In this document: in pieces, positions 1 through 8,539 of the stretch | How positions within the stretch are numbered: the stretch's first letter is position 1 | How the letters are laid out: the number at the start of each line of letters is the position of its first letter | Assembly: GCA_015665415.1 (NCBI GenBank) | Contig: JADFAE010000010.1 | Coordinates: 434,001-498,000 of the forward strand | Origin: Roseobacter sp. | Lineage (GTDB): Bacteria > Pseudomonadota > Alphaproteobacteria > Rhodobacterales > Rhodobacteraceae | Reading direction: 5' to 3' | Length of the DNA stretch: 64,000 nt | The notes under the pieces: generated by a model | Seen by the model: the letters and a program-made list of their open reading frames with translations, nothing else | Database searches by the model: none | What the model was told of the DNA's origin: nothing | Made by a program: the position numbers and the translations under genes

Positions 1-44
1 TGACCAGAACTTGCCCTGCCCCACTCTTTGCCCATTCCCCAGAG

Positions 45-80
45 CTGGCCCAAGCACTGGCCCAAGCACTGGCCCCAGCG
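45..80. repeat. Three tandem 12-bp units
   Basis: Two identical copies of CTGGCCCAAGCA (45-56, 57-68) are followed by a third with two changes (69-80). On the minus strand a reading frame stays open from an ATG at 149-151 to the left edge and reads the units as Ala-Ser-Ala-Trp repeats. That could be the start of a protein continuing outside the window, but there is no good ribosome site, so no gene is called here. Confidence 0.6.
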
Positions 81-167
81 CATCCACTAGCTCGTCCCCA
101 GCTCAGCCCCCTGCCCCATGCAGGCAAATCCATAGACCGCATAGAGACCATGGCAGAGCCGCTGGGC

Positions 168-1817
168 TCACTTGGTTTTGGCCAATTTCTGCAGTTTGGC
201 TTCGGATTTTTTGCGCACCATCTCGGCGAGATCCTTGCGCAGTTTGGCATCCTTGCGCAGTTTCTCCTCCAGTTGCTTCTGCATCACCTTGGCCGATTGG
301 CTGCCATCAGCACTGCCCAGAATATCATTGGCATAGGCCACCAGAACCTTGTCCTGAATGGCACCGGCCACATCGGCATAGATCCCTGGTCCGTGTTTCT
401 TGGCAAAGTCTTCAACCACCTCAGCGCCATATTTGGCGATAAGATCCTTTTTGACCAAGGCATCCATGGCATTGGGCACCAGCTTCTGGGCCAGGAAACT
501 TTGCGATTTTGCCAGGTAGCTGGACCCGAACCCCGCGACGCTTTTCATTGGACCCGAGGACATGATGCCACCGGAGATGATCTTGATCATCGCATCCATC
601 ACCTCCTTTTGGTTGGGCGGCCGCCCCAGCATCACCATCGGCTTGAACAGCATGACCGCCTCTTTGGCGGCGTTTTTCATCATCTCTTGCCCCACTGTGG
701 TGGTGAACATCTTTTCCATGAATTTGGTCAGGGCCTTCTGCGAGAAGGTCTGGAACAGTTTTGATGGCAATTGCGCTGCCACCTTGGTCGCAATCCCCTT
801 CAGAAAAGCCCCGCTCAGCTTGCCGCCGACCGCACCGGCGAGCCCGGCAAAAAACGTATCCGACGCGATTTTCTTCGCCGCCCCTTCCCAGGTCATCTTA
901 TTGCCGGCCAGGTATTCACCAAATTGACCGGCCCCCGATTTCATCGCCTCGGTCCCGGCGGCGGCCACCGCATGGGCGCGCACCGGGTCCATGCCCTTGG
1001 TCGCCATCAGCCGCGCGGTGGCGTAGACCTCGATGATGGCAAAGGAGGTCTCGCGCACAATTTCCAGGGTAAAGATCGCCTTGCCCGCAGTGCCAATGCG
1101 CGCCTGGATGAATTTCTCAAAGGCCTTTTGTCCGGCATTGTAGACCTTGGTCGCCTTGGCATCCTGTTTCGACACTTTTTTCCAGTCCGGCTTGGACCGG
1201 CTGACCTGGGCCTTCAGGCTGGAGGCCTCGGAGCGGGCATTCAAAATGGCGGTCCAGGGCGGGTCGGTGTCACTGTTCAGGGTCGACATGGTGAATTCGG
1301 TGATCGCCATCATCATGCCGTCCTCGGCCTGGCGGGTCTTTTCCACGTCGTTGCAGAAATCCACCCAGACCTCTGCCTGGCCCAGCATCATGTTGGCCTT
1401 GGACAGGATCTCGTGTTTGAGCGCCTTTTCCCCGGCCTCGAACTCATCCACCTTGACCTGCTTGACCTTGCCCTCTTCCTTGACCTCGTAGACAGAGACC
1501 TTCTGATCGGCGGCAATCATCGTCTGCAGCTTGGGCAGCCCTGCCTTCCAGGTGCGCATGCCGGGATCGACAATGCCGTCAGGCTTTTTGAAGCCCAGAG
1601 ATTTTTTCTGGAAACTGCGGATATCCTTGATCAGGCCGGCGTCGCATGTTTTGGAGATGGGGATGCCGGCAAAGCCATTTGCCTTGAGCATCAAACGCAC
1701 CAGCTCGACGTCCACGCCTGCGTTTTTCACCGGTTTGAATTTGCCCTCCCCGGATTTCGGGTCTGGTTTGGTAATACGGTTTTTGTCCCCGACCGGGGCA
1801 GATAATTTAAGCGCCAT
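168..1817 (-). CDS. PG-binding-like N-terminus with Ala/Gly-rich body, unknown function
   Basis: 549 residues with an ATG start and a GGAG about 8 bases upstream. Residues about 30-95 look like a peptidoglycan-binding type 1 module: hydrophobic heptad positions, a central FQKKSLGF, then DGIVDPGMRTW. The rest is Lys/Ala-rich and mostly helical. It includes a Gly/Ala-rich segment at about 320-345 (FFAGLAGAVGGKLSGAF) that resembles a glycine-zipper membrane helix, and a strongly charged C-terminal tail. There is no signal peptide. I do not recognise the family. A PG-binding head with a membrane-active-looking body would fit a contractile-system or T6SS-type effector, but no secretion genes lie nearby, so this is only a suggestion. 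The left neighbour is outside the window. Confidence 0.75.
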   Translation of the reverse strand: MALKLSAPVGDKNRITKPDPKSGEGKFKPVKNAGVDVELVRLMLKANGFAGIPISKTCDAGLIKDIRSFQKKSLGFKKPDGIVDPGMRTWKAGLPKLQTMIAADQKVSVYEVKEEGKVKQVKVDEFEAGEKALKHEILSKANMMLGQAEVWVDFCNDVEKTRQAEDGMMMAITEFTMSTLNSDTDPPWTAILNARSEASSLKAQVSRSKPDWKKVSKQDAKATKVYNAGQKAFEKFIQARIGTAGKAIFTLEIVRETSFAIIEVYATARLMATKGMDPVRAHAVAAAGTEAMKSGAGQFGEYLAGNKMTWEGAAKKIASDTFFAGLAGAVGGKLSGAFLKGIATKVAAQLPSKLFQTFSQKALTKFMEKMFTTTVGQEMMKNAAKEAVMLFKPMVMLGRPPNQKEVMDAMIKIISGGIMSSGPMKSVAGFGSSYLAKSQSFLAQKLVPNAMDALVKKDLIAKYGAEVVEDFAKKHGPGIYADVAGAIQDKVLVAYANDILGSADGSQSAKVMQKQLEEKLRKDAKLRKDLAEMVRKKSEAKLQKLAKTK

Positions 1818-1925
1818 AACAAGGCTCCGACTGATAACAGATAAAACAACGTTTTGATCCTGTCACAGCAGCCGCAGCCCTGTCATGGGTGAAATTCTCG
1901 CTCGCTTCCCCTTTGCAGCGATGCC

Positions 1926-3353
1926 CTACTCCGCTGCAAGCACCTGAAAGCGGGCGGTCGCGGGATCCGCCTGATAGGTTTGGGCAAGCTCTTCAGCGCG
2001 TTGTGTCAGCGCATTGACGCTGTCGATAATGTATTGAACCCGCTCCTCGCTCATCAGATATGAGAAGTTGAGCCGCACCCAGCCCGGCTTGCGCAGCTCC
2101 TTGCCCGCCTGAAGATCCTCGAACAGGGCCTCGGATTCCCCCTGGTCGATCCCCAAAAGCCGATGCGCATAGGGGCCGGCGCAGGCACAGCCGCCGCGGG
2201 CCTGAATGCCGTAATAATCGCTCAGCATGCGGGTAAACAGCTGCTGATGTACCGGCTCTCCCGACATGCCCGTGACGGTGAAGGAAAAGATCGGCAAGCG
2301 ATGCGCCTCAGCGTGGCCCAGCAGGCTGAGGCGTGGATTGGCGGACCAGCCCGCGCGCGCCATTTCGGCAAAACGCGCCTCCTTGGCGGCAATCTCAACC
2401 TCACCCACAGCCTCTTTAACCAAAAAGGCCAGGGCTGCACGAATGTCGCCAATCACATTGGGGGTTCCCGCCTCTTCGCGCGCCGCCAGATCTTCGCTGT
2501 ATTGATGCCCCCAGGGCGAGACAAAGCTGACAGTGCCACCTCCGGGCCAAGAGGGGCAGCGGCTCTGCACCACGTCCTCGTTGACAATCAGCACCCCAGA
2601 GGCCCCCGGCCCGCCGGGGAACTTATGGGGAGAAACCACCACCGCATCCTTATGGGCGCCGTGCTCTCCTGTCATCGAGATCGGCAGATAAGGCCCGGCG
2701 CCGGCATAGTCCCAGATCGCCAATGCACCCGCCGCATGCAGGATGCGGCTGATCGGATCCGGGTCGGTGACGATCCCGGTCACGTTGGAGGCCGCCGAAA
2801 AGCTGCCAATCATCAAATCGCTGCTGGCGTGCTCGAGCAGGGCCTTCTGCAACGCCTGCAGATCAACGCCCCCCTCTTGCGCTTCGGGGATCTCCACCAC
2901 TTTTGCCTTGCTCTCGCGCCAGGGCAGGATGTTGGAGTGATGCTCATAGGGACCAATGAAAACCACCGGATTGCGCGCGTCATTGACGCCCAGCAGGCTG
3001 ACCAGACGGTTGAGCCCGGCCGTTGCGCCCGAGCCGGCAAAGATCACTGCATCGTGGTCTGCCGCATGTGTCACCCGGGCAATTTCTGCCCGCGCAGCCC
3101 GGCGCAGCTTGGTCACGTAGGAGCCGCAAAATGACGCCTCGGTGTGTGAATTGGCATAAAAAGGAAGCACCTGGGTGGCGATGAAATCCTCGACCTGGGA
3201 CATCGCCCGACCAGAGGCGACATAATCAGCATAAACCAGAGGCACCGCGCCTGCCGGGCCCGGAATCATCACCCCTTCGCCAATCAGGCCCTGTGCCAAG
3301 CTGCCGTCCTGAGCTGCATTGCGCAGCGAGTCTTTGAATGTTGCAAGGGTCAT
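1926..3353 (-). CDS. Class V aminotransferase / cysteine desulfurase-like PLP enzyme
   Basis: 475 residues from the ATG at 3351-3353, preceded by GGAGA. A longer frame reaches 3440 but would run into the divergent promoter region. It has the fold type I signature: EHHSN at 137-141, WDYAG with the PLP-pairing Asp at about 215, and SPHKFPGG with the PLP Lys at about 244. A C-terminal GGCACAGPYAH segment resembles the cysteine-containing loop of SufS/CsdA-type desulfurases, so it may remove sulfur or act as an aminotransferase or epimerase. Substrate unknown. It is divergent from an Lrp-type regulator 106 bases away, which probably controls it. This points to amino-acid catabolism rather than Fe-S assembly, because no suf genes are adjacent. 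Confidence 0.85.
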   Translation of the reverse strand: MTLATFKDSLRNAAQDGSLAQGLIGEGVMIPGPAGAVPLVYADYVASGRAMSQVEDFIATQVLPFYANSHTEASFCGSYVTKLRRAARAEIARVTHAADHDAVIFAGSGATAGLNRLVSLLGVNDARNPVVFIGPYEHHSNILPWRESKAKVVEIPEAQEGGVDLQALQKALLEHASSDLMIGSFSAASNVTGIVTDPDPISRILHAAGALAIWDYAGAGPYLPISMTGEHGAHKDAVVVSPHKFPGGPGASGVLIVNEDVVQSRCPSWPGGGTVSFVSPWGHQYSEDLAAREEAGTPNVIGDIRAALAFLVKEAVGEVEIAAKEARFAEMARAGWSANPRLSLLGHAEAHRLPIFSFTVTGMSGEPVHQQLFTRMLSDYYGIQARGGCACAGPYAHRLLGIDQGESEALFEDLQAGKELRKPGWVRLNFSYLMSEERVQYIIDSVNALTQRAEELAQTYQADPATARFQVLAAE

Positions 3354-3459
3354 GGCGCGTCTCCAGGTTTTGTACTCACCTAATTTCCCATGTCTCTTGC
3401 GCGAAAACACCTTCAATGACTGATTGATTTGGTCATTCATTGTGTCATATGATTGAAAG

Positions 3460-3921
3460 ATGTCAAATAGTATAGATCAAATTGACCTCTCCCTTCTACG
3501 CGCCCTGCAACGCAATGCCGGCCTCTCGCAGCGCGAGCTGGCCGAGGTGGTGGGCCTGTCACAGAACGCCTGCTGGCGCCGCCTCAAGGCGTTGAACGAC
3601 AGCGGCGTGTTGCAGGGCTCTACCATGCGGCTGGATCGGGCCCAGCTGGGACTGGATCTGGTGGTCTTTGTGATGCTGCGCACCCGGCACCATTCAGCAG
3701 ATTGGCTCAGCACCTTTCGCCGTCACGTGCTGACTATTCCTGAAGTGGTCGACTTTCACCGCATTGGTGGCGACTATGATTATCAACTCAAGGTGGTCAC
3801 CCAGGACATGGGCAGCTATGACCGGGTGTATCAGAGGCTGATCGGCGGTGTCGAACTGGACAGTGTGACCTCCTATTTTGCCATGGAAACCATCGCCGAG
3901 GCCCGCCCCCTGCCTTTGTAG
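3460..3921 (+). CDS. Lrp/AsnC family transcriptional regulator
   Basis: 153 residues, the usual family length. An N-terminal winged helix-turn-helix (about 5-55, LSQRELAEVVGLSQNACWRRL) is followed by a RAM-type ligand-binding/oligomerisation domain ending in the strand that carries VTSYFAMETI. Lrp-type proteins sense amino acids or related ligands and often control the divergent gene. Here that is the class V PLP enzyme at 1926-3353. The start is an ATG with a weak GAAAG upstream. The short AT-rich gap to the divergent gene presumably holds both promoters and the operator. Confidence 0.9.
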   Translation: MSNSIDQIDLSLLRALQRNAGLSQRELAEVVGLSQNACWRRLKALNDSGVLQGSTMRLDRAQLGLDLVVFVMLRTRHHSADWLSTFRRHVLTIPEVVDFHRIGGDYDYQLKVVTQDMGSYDRVYQRLIGGVELDSVTSYFAMETIAEARPLPL

Positions 3922-3944
3922 GGGCGCTATCAGGATAGACTGCC

Positions 3945-4439
3945 ATGCCAGAACCCGCGCCGACATTGCACCTGATCTGCGGCAGGATCGCCGCCGGGAA
4001 ATCCACATTGGCCGCCAGACTGTCACGCCCCTCTCAGACCCTCTGCCTTAGTGAGGATGATTGGCTGGCAGCGCTCTACGGGGATCGGATGACAACCCTG
4101 CAGGACTATGTGGAGGTTTCAGCCAAGCTGCGACAAGTCATGGCCCCGCATATCACTGAACTGCTATCAGCGGGTCTGTCGGTGGTGCTGGATTACCACG
4201 CCAATACGGTAGAGAACCGCCAGTGGATGCGCGACTGCGCCCAGCAGGCCAAGGCAGAGGTTCTGTTGCATCTCCTTGATGTCGATGAAGAGACCTGCTG
4301 GCACCGCCTGGAGGCGCGCAATGCCCGGGGTGAGCATCCGTTTCAGCCCACCCGCGCGCAATTCAGCCAAATCTGCAAACATTTCACCCCGCCGCAAAGC
4401 TCAGAGGGTTTTGCGATCCAGATCCATCAGCCCGGATAG
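3945..4439 (+). CDS. P-loop ATP-binding protein, kinase-like (AAA_33 type)
   Basis: 164 residues, ATG with AGGA upstream. A Walker A motif GRIAAGKST lies at about residues 12-20. A hydrophobic strand ending in VVLDYHANTVENRQWM, near 80-95, acts as a Walker B-like segment. Next comes a strand plus a DVDEETCWHRLEARNARG motif resembling the lid region of zeta-toxin and polynucleotide-kinase-like small P-loop kinases. The substrate is unknown. It follows the Lrp gene by 23 bases and may be cotranscribed. There is no partner antitoxin next to it, so a toxin role is not supported. Confidence 0.75.
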   Translation: MPEPAPTLHLICGRIAAGKSTLAARLSRPSQTLCLSEDDWLAALYGDRMTTLQDYVEVSAKLRQVMAPHITELLSAGLSVVLDYHANTVENRQWMRDCAQQAKAEVLLHLLDVDEETCWHRLEARNARGEHPFQPTRAQFSQICKHFTPPQSSEGFAIQIHQPG

Positions 4440-4477
4440 CATCCGTTTTCCAAACAGCTGCGCAGTCAGTGGCTGCC

Positions 4478-5050
4478 TCAGTGGCCAAAGGCCGCATCCG
4501 GCATCCAACGCGGACGTTTGCCATCCGGCCCCATGCGCATATGCAGACAGGCCGTGCCCCCCCGCTGGAAATAGAGGATATCCACGTCATACCAGCCCGC
4601 TGCCGGCACCTCGACCTCGCTCATGATGGTGGTGTCGCAGGCCTGTCGACCGTCGAACTTGCCAACCACCTGGCCGCCAATGCGCGCGCGCAATCCGTCA
4701 TTGGTCAGAAAGTCGATATTGTGGAGCCCCGGCGCATCAAACCGCACATAGCCCTTGATCGAAGCCACAACATGTTCCGCCCGCTTCGAGGTCAGGGTCT
4801 TGTCCCCCTCATTGGTGTCGCGGTGATCCAGCCCGCTCAGCGCATGCCCTGGTTCCGACGCAATCTTCAAGGCCGCCGATGCCTCACTCAGGGTTTTGAC
4901 ATCCTGCGGGTAGGCATAGCGCACCGACAGTCCCGGCTGAACGCCAGAGGGCTGCGGATCGGCCAGCTGCAACTGCAGCGGTGCCGCACCCAAGGCGGTG
5001 CCGCAGGTCAAAAGAATGGCAGTCACAGTGCTACCCAGTCGATGCGTCAT
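4478..5050 (-). CDS. Secreted PA14-like domain protein
   Basis: 190 residues from the ATG at 5048-5050, preceded by GGGAGA. A longer frame to 5128 has no ribosome site. The N-terminus is a signal peptide (MTHRLGSTVTAILLTCGTALGA). The mature part has a PA14-like beta-barrel pattern: GYVRFDAPGLHNIDFLTNDGLRARIGG, followed by a VPAAGWYDVDILYFQRGG segment. PA14 domains bind glycans or mediate surface contacts. The protein has no enzymatic domain, so it is probably a small periplasmic or exported binding protein. It is transcribed in the same direction as rpsD, but the rpsD terminator separates them. Confidence 0.7.
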   Translation of the reverse strand: MTHRLGSTVTAILLTCGTALGAAPLQLQLADPQPSGVQPGLSVRYAYPQDVKTLSEASAALKIASEPGHALSGLDHRDTNEGDKTLTSKRAEHVVASIKGYVRFDAPGLHNIDFLTNDGLRARIGGQVVGKFDGRQACDTTIMSEVEVPAAGWYDVDILYFQRGGTACLHMRMGPDGKRPRWMPDAAFGH

Positions 5051-5232
5051 GTTGGTCTCCCGTTGCGCCCGGCTCCTTGTGGAAGGGCTTTTTTTGCTAC
5101 GGTAGCGATCGACAAGCTGCAGGAGCAACTATTTTTGCACATCAGGCGCATCACAAGACGCATTGCAGCTCAGGGTTGCATTTCCATTTCCCTGTCCAAA
5201 CCCAGCGACATTGCCGCCGGAGGCCGGCAAAC

Positions 5233-5262
5233 AAAAAGGGGCTGCCCGAAGGCAACCCCTTT
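5233..5262 (-). terminator. Rho-independent terminator of rpsD
   Basis: Read on the minus strand, a GGGG/CCCC plus TGCC/GGCA stem with one mismatch closes a UUCG tetraloop and runs into a T-rich tract at 5233-5237. It lies 27 bases past the rpsD stop codon. Confidence 0.9.
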
Positions 5263-5289
5263 CTCCAGCACCCCAAAGGGGCGACAGGA

Positions 5290-5910
5290 TTAGTTCTTGG
5301 CGTAGAATTCCACAACCAGGTTTGGTTCCATGATGACGGGGTAAGGCACATCGGCCAGACCGGGGGCGCGCACAAAAGTGGCGGTCATCTTGTTGTGGTC
5401 GGCTTCGATGTAGTCAGGAACATCGCGCTCGGCCAGCTGGGTGGCTTCGATCAGAACGGCCAGTTGCTTGGACTTGTCACGCACTGCGATCACGTCGCCT
5501 TCCTTCACACGGTAGGAAGGAATGTTGACGCGCTTGCCGTTGACGGTGACGTGGCCGTGGTTGACGAACTGACGTGCAGCAAACACGGTTGCAACGAATT
5601 TGGCACGGTAGACAACGGCGTCCAGGCGGCGCTCGAGCAGGCCGATGAGGTTTTCACCGGTGTCGCCGTTCACACGGACAGCTTCGGCATAGATGCGACG
5701 GAATTGCTTCTCAGTCATGTCGCCGTAGTAGCCTTTCAGCTTCTGCTTGGCGCGCAGCTGAATGCCAAAGTCGGACAGTTTGCCCTTGCGGCGCTGACCG
5801 TGCTGGCCGGGGCCATATTCACGACGGTTCACTGGGGATTTAGGACGGCCCCAGATGTTTTCGCCCATGCGGCGGTCAATTTTGTATTTGGCAGCGGTAC
5901 GTTTAGTCAC
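5290..5910 (-). CDS. rpsD: 30S ribosomal protein S4
   Basis: 206 residues, the standard length for the family. The N-terminus [21 protein letters not shown] is typical of alphaproteobacterial S4 and lacks the zinc-binding cysteines. The S4 RNA-binding fold at about 96-160 contains [31 protein letters not shown] and KEGD. The start codon is GTG (5908-5910) with AAGGAGA correctly spaced upstream. S4 binds 16S rRNA early in assembly of the small subunit. It is transcribed as a single gene with its own terminator. The roughly 200 bases upstream carry its promoter, and I see no definite leader structure there. Confidence 0.98.
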   Translation of the reverse strand: MTKRTAAKYKIDRRMGENIWGRPKSPVNRREYGPGQHGQRRKGKLSDFGIQLRAKQKLKGYYGDMTEKQFRRIYAEAVRVNGDTGENLIGLLERRLDAVVYRAKFVATVFAARQFVNHGHVTVNGKRVNIPSYRVKEGDVIAVRDKSKQLAVLIEATQLAERDVPDYIEADHNKMTATFVRAPGLADVPYPVIMEPNLVVEFYAKN

Positions 5911-6117
5911 AGCTGTTCTCCTTCGATATGGTCGAAGCCCTGATAGGCCACTATGAAGGGCGTTGTCCTCTTAAGTGCAGATCCGCAGACCCACTCCTAT
6001 GACAGGCATCCCCTTGCGGGGGCCACCAACACCAATGAGCGGCGCTTATATGCGCAAAGGAAGCAGAGTCAACACTGCGCCCCCTGATTTTTCCCAAGTC
6101 CTGAGATTTGTTTGCCC

Positions 6118-7191
6118 CTAGGCGGCCTCATGCATCAGAATGGCCGCCTCCGAGGCGCTGAGATTGCGCCGCGCATAGGCCCCATAGGACATAGGATCGC
6201 GCTCCAACCCCGGCAAAAGCCCGGTCAGGCGAATGCGGTCTGCAGTGTCCAGAGCCGACATCGAGGCACTGGCGGGATGAAAGCTCTCGCTTTCCACCCC
6301 ATTGGCCCAAAGCACCTGATGCGCACCTAACAGTACATGAATGTAGGTGACTTCCTTTACCGAGGAATCCGCCGTGATCGTGCCTCCATTGATCAGATCG
6401 CGAGCCGCAACCAGAACCTCTGGGGTATTGAACAGCGCCTGCACCTGACGCCCGCGCAACAGCATACGGTGTTCCGGCGAGACCAGCAGTTCCTTTTCCG
6501 GCCGGTCAATACCCAGCGCGCCCGCTCGAATGCGCACCGGCCGCAGCTTTGGCACCACAAACAGCCGCGCGCCACTAATGCGGCGCGCACCAATCCACTG
6601 GATCTCCTGGGCCCCATTGTCGCGGGTCTGCACCCAGTCACCTTCGCGCAGTTCTTCTACGCGGCGCGGCCCCTGCGGCGTGGCAATCTGGGTGCCGGGG
6701 GTGAAACAGATGACACCGCTGGCCGGCTGCCCTGGCATGCTATCCGCCGGGCAGCCGATACTGCCAAGCGAGTGATGCACCACCCAGAGATCGGTGCCCT
6801 TGGGCGGGATTTCATTTACAAACATCAAAAGAGGCCGCGCGCCATCGCCAACCTCAATCAGGGTGACGGTGTAGCTTTGCACCCCATTGGTCACCACAAA
6901 GCTCTTGTCCAGCAAAGGGTCTTCGACCGAGACCTCGCTCAGGTTGCTGCGGTTCTGCACCGCCGCCCCAACCAGTCTGCGCACCGAGCGTGCCGCCCGT
7001 CTGCGCAAATCGGATTCTCCGTTTGCCATATCCAAACGCAACAGTTCAGCCGGGCCATCGACCCGCACTGCTTCACCCTGCCAGGACCATGCAGCCCCGA
7101 CATCGATAGCCTCGACCGGTGCGGCCAAAAGACCGTCAATTTCTGTTTGCGTCCAGGAAATAACAAACGTGCCACGAAAGCCCGTTTTCAT
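6118..7191 (-). CDS. Hint-domain (Hedgehog/intein-type) protein
   Basis: 357 residues. A Hint_2-type domain begins at about residue 162 with CFTPGTQIATPQG (the nucleophile-position Cys162) and continues through VEELREGDWVQTRDNG and LLVSPEHRMLLRG. The N-terminal 150 residues have no recognised domain and no signal peptide. Proteins of this design are common in Rhodobacterales and are often linked to exported or self-processing proteins, but their function is mostly unknown. Whether it self-cleaves cannot be told from sequence. It stands alone between rpsD and the LpxR-like gene, on the same strand. Confidence 0.85.
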   Translation of the reverse strand: MKTGFRGTFVISWTQTEIDGLLAAPVEAIDVGAAWSWQGEAVRVDGPAELLRLDMANGESDLRRRAARSVRRLVGAAVQNRSNLSEVSVEDPLLDKSFVVTNGVQSYTVTLIEVGDGARPLLMFVNEIPPKGTDLWVVHHSLGSIGCPADSMPGQPASGVICFTPGTQIATPQGPRRVEELREGDWVQTRDNGAQEIQWIGARRISGARLFVVPKLRPVRIRAGALGIDRPEKELLVSPEHRMLLRGRQVQALFNTPEVLVAARDLINGGTITADSSVKEVTYIHVLLGAHQVLWANGVESESFHPASASMSALDTADRIRLTGLLPGLERDPMSYGAYARRNLSASEAAILMHEAA

Positions 7192-7303
7192 CTGCCTGTT
7201 TGCCTGCTCGTTATTTTTTTATTAACCAAAACTTAACAAACAGGCCCGCGCAGATAAAGTGCAAATCCGCCGGGACCTTACAGTCCAGAGCTGAAGTGTG
7301 TTT

Positions 7304-8227
7304 TCAAAACCTCAATTGCAGCTGCAATGATCCGGTCAACTGGCCTTCGCTTTGGGTGCTGAATTCCTTACCCAGATAGCTGAGGCCATAAAAGGCAGCC
7401 ATATTCTGCCCCTGCCAGCGCAGCCCCACACGCGCCCTGTGGCGGCTGTTTTCCAGCCCATAGCCTTGGCCCTCTGGCAGATAGATACTGTCAGCTACAT
7501 AGGCGATATCTGCCCCAGCCGTCAGCGTCAGGCCGGTGCCCCCGCCATGAATGACACTGTAGCGCTGCCCCGTGATGCTCTCGCGGACCGACAAGGACCC
7601 CTGCCCCAATTGGCCGTAACTCAGATCGATCCCGGCCCGCAGATAGGTCTCATCCCCGGCCCGCGCCTCGACAAAGGGGCGCAGGGCACTACGCTGCGAC
7701 AGTGTCAGATCCCGCCCGATCTCAGCGGAAACAAGGGGCTGGAACTTGTTGCCAACCTGATTGGCCCGCACAGAGGCCGAAGGCTGTGGCGCGCCCGCCA
7801 GATCATGCAGCCAGTCCTGAAACTCATCCAACTGGGTCTGCGGCCCGACAATGGCAAGCCCCGCGCCAAGAACGATCTCGGCACCACCGCGCTGCATGTG
7901 ATTGTTGAGCTCAAAGCTCAGCGCCCCGGCCCAGGGGCGATCCCCGGTGTCCGGTGTTTTCAAATCCGCAGGCGCGATGATCTGCCCCTGAATGCGCAGC
8001 TCCAGCAGTTCCCCAAACCCAGCGGGTGCCTGCCCCTGCCAATCGTGCCCGTACATCCGCGACGAGGTCAAAGAGCCCGTCCGCCAGCGGTCCTTACCAT
8101 CCCCCATCAGGTCATTGGTAAACATCAGCCCATAGCCGATCTTGTGGCGCTGCTGCTCGGTCTCTGCCAAGCTCTGTACCGGAAGCAAAAGGGCCAGGGC
8201 CATTGCCGCTATCTTTCGAACCATCAA
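7304..8227 (-). CDS. LpxR-like outer-membrane lipid A deacylase (DUF2219)
   Basis: 307 residues with an N-terminal signal peptide (MMVRKIAAMALALLLPVQSLA). The mature protein is a beta-barrel with alternating amphipathic strands and a terminal Phe. It opens with FTNDLMGDGKDRWRTGSLTS, which matches the Asn/Asp and Ser active-site region of LpxR. GPQTQ followed by WLHDLAG fits the region of the catalytic His. LpxR removes the 3'-acyloxyacyl group from lipid A. Catalytic identity is inferred from these motifs alone. MVRK at the second codon is an equally possible start. Single gene. Confidence 0.8.
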   Translation of the reverse strand: MMVRKIAAMALALLLPVQSLAETEQQRHKIGYGLMFTNDLMGDGKDRWRTGSLTSSRMYGHDWQGQAPAGFGELLELRIQGQIIAPADLKTPDTGDRPWAGALSFELNNHMQRGGAEIVLGAGLAIVGPQTQLDEFQDWLHDLAGAPQPSASVRANQVGNKFQPLVSAEIGRDLTLSQRSALRPFVEARAGDETYLRAGIDLSYGQLGQGSLSVRESITGQRYSVIHGGGTGLTLTAGADIAYVADSIYLPEGQGYGLENSRHRARVGLRWQGQNMAAFYGLSYLGKEFSTQSEGQLTGSLQLQLRF

Positions 8228-8539
8228 TTCTGTCCTGCTTATTCCGCCCCGCCAACATGGGATCGAGGTTAACGCTTCGCTAACACTTCTCTCCCGGCGG
8301 CAGCTAGTGCAGCAGAGACACAGTCACCGGCAATACCCCGCGCCCCTGCCAACATCCCGCCACAATGCTGCCGCTGTTGGCTGCACAGACGTACTGCCCC
8401 GTTCAAAATGCCCCTTCATATGTTAGCCCCAAGAGCCGGGAGTGGTCTAAAGACACATCTCGCACGACGGCCACAATTGCCACGACGGGGGCCAAAAAAG
8501 CAGGCAAGCGTGAAAGGCAGCCCCCCGCGAATGCCTTCT
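8228..8539. other. Intergenic region, no gene seen
   Basis: 312 bases between the start of the LpxR-like gene and the end of the AraC-type gene, both on the minus strand. It must hold the promoter of the LpxR-like gene. Short frames here have no ribosome sites or recognisable similarity. I see no RNA gene and no clear terminator hairpin. Confidence 0.5.

Noticed and set aside
771-1805. Long plus-strand frame opposite the first gene
   Set aside because: It is antisense to a gene with a good ribosome site and normal codon use, so it is a GC-rich shadow.
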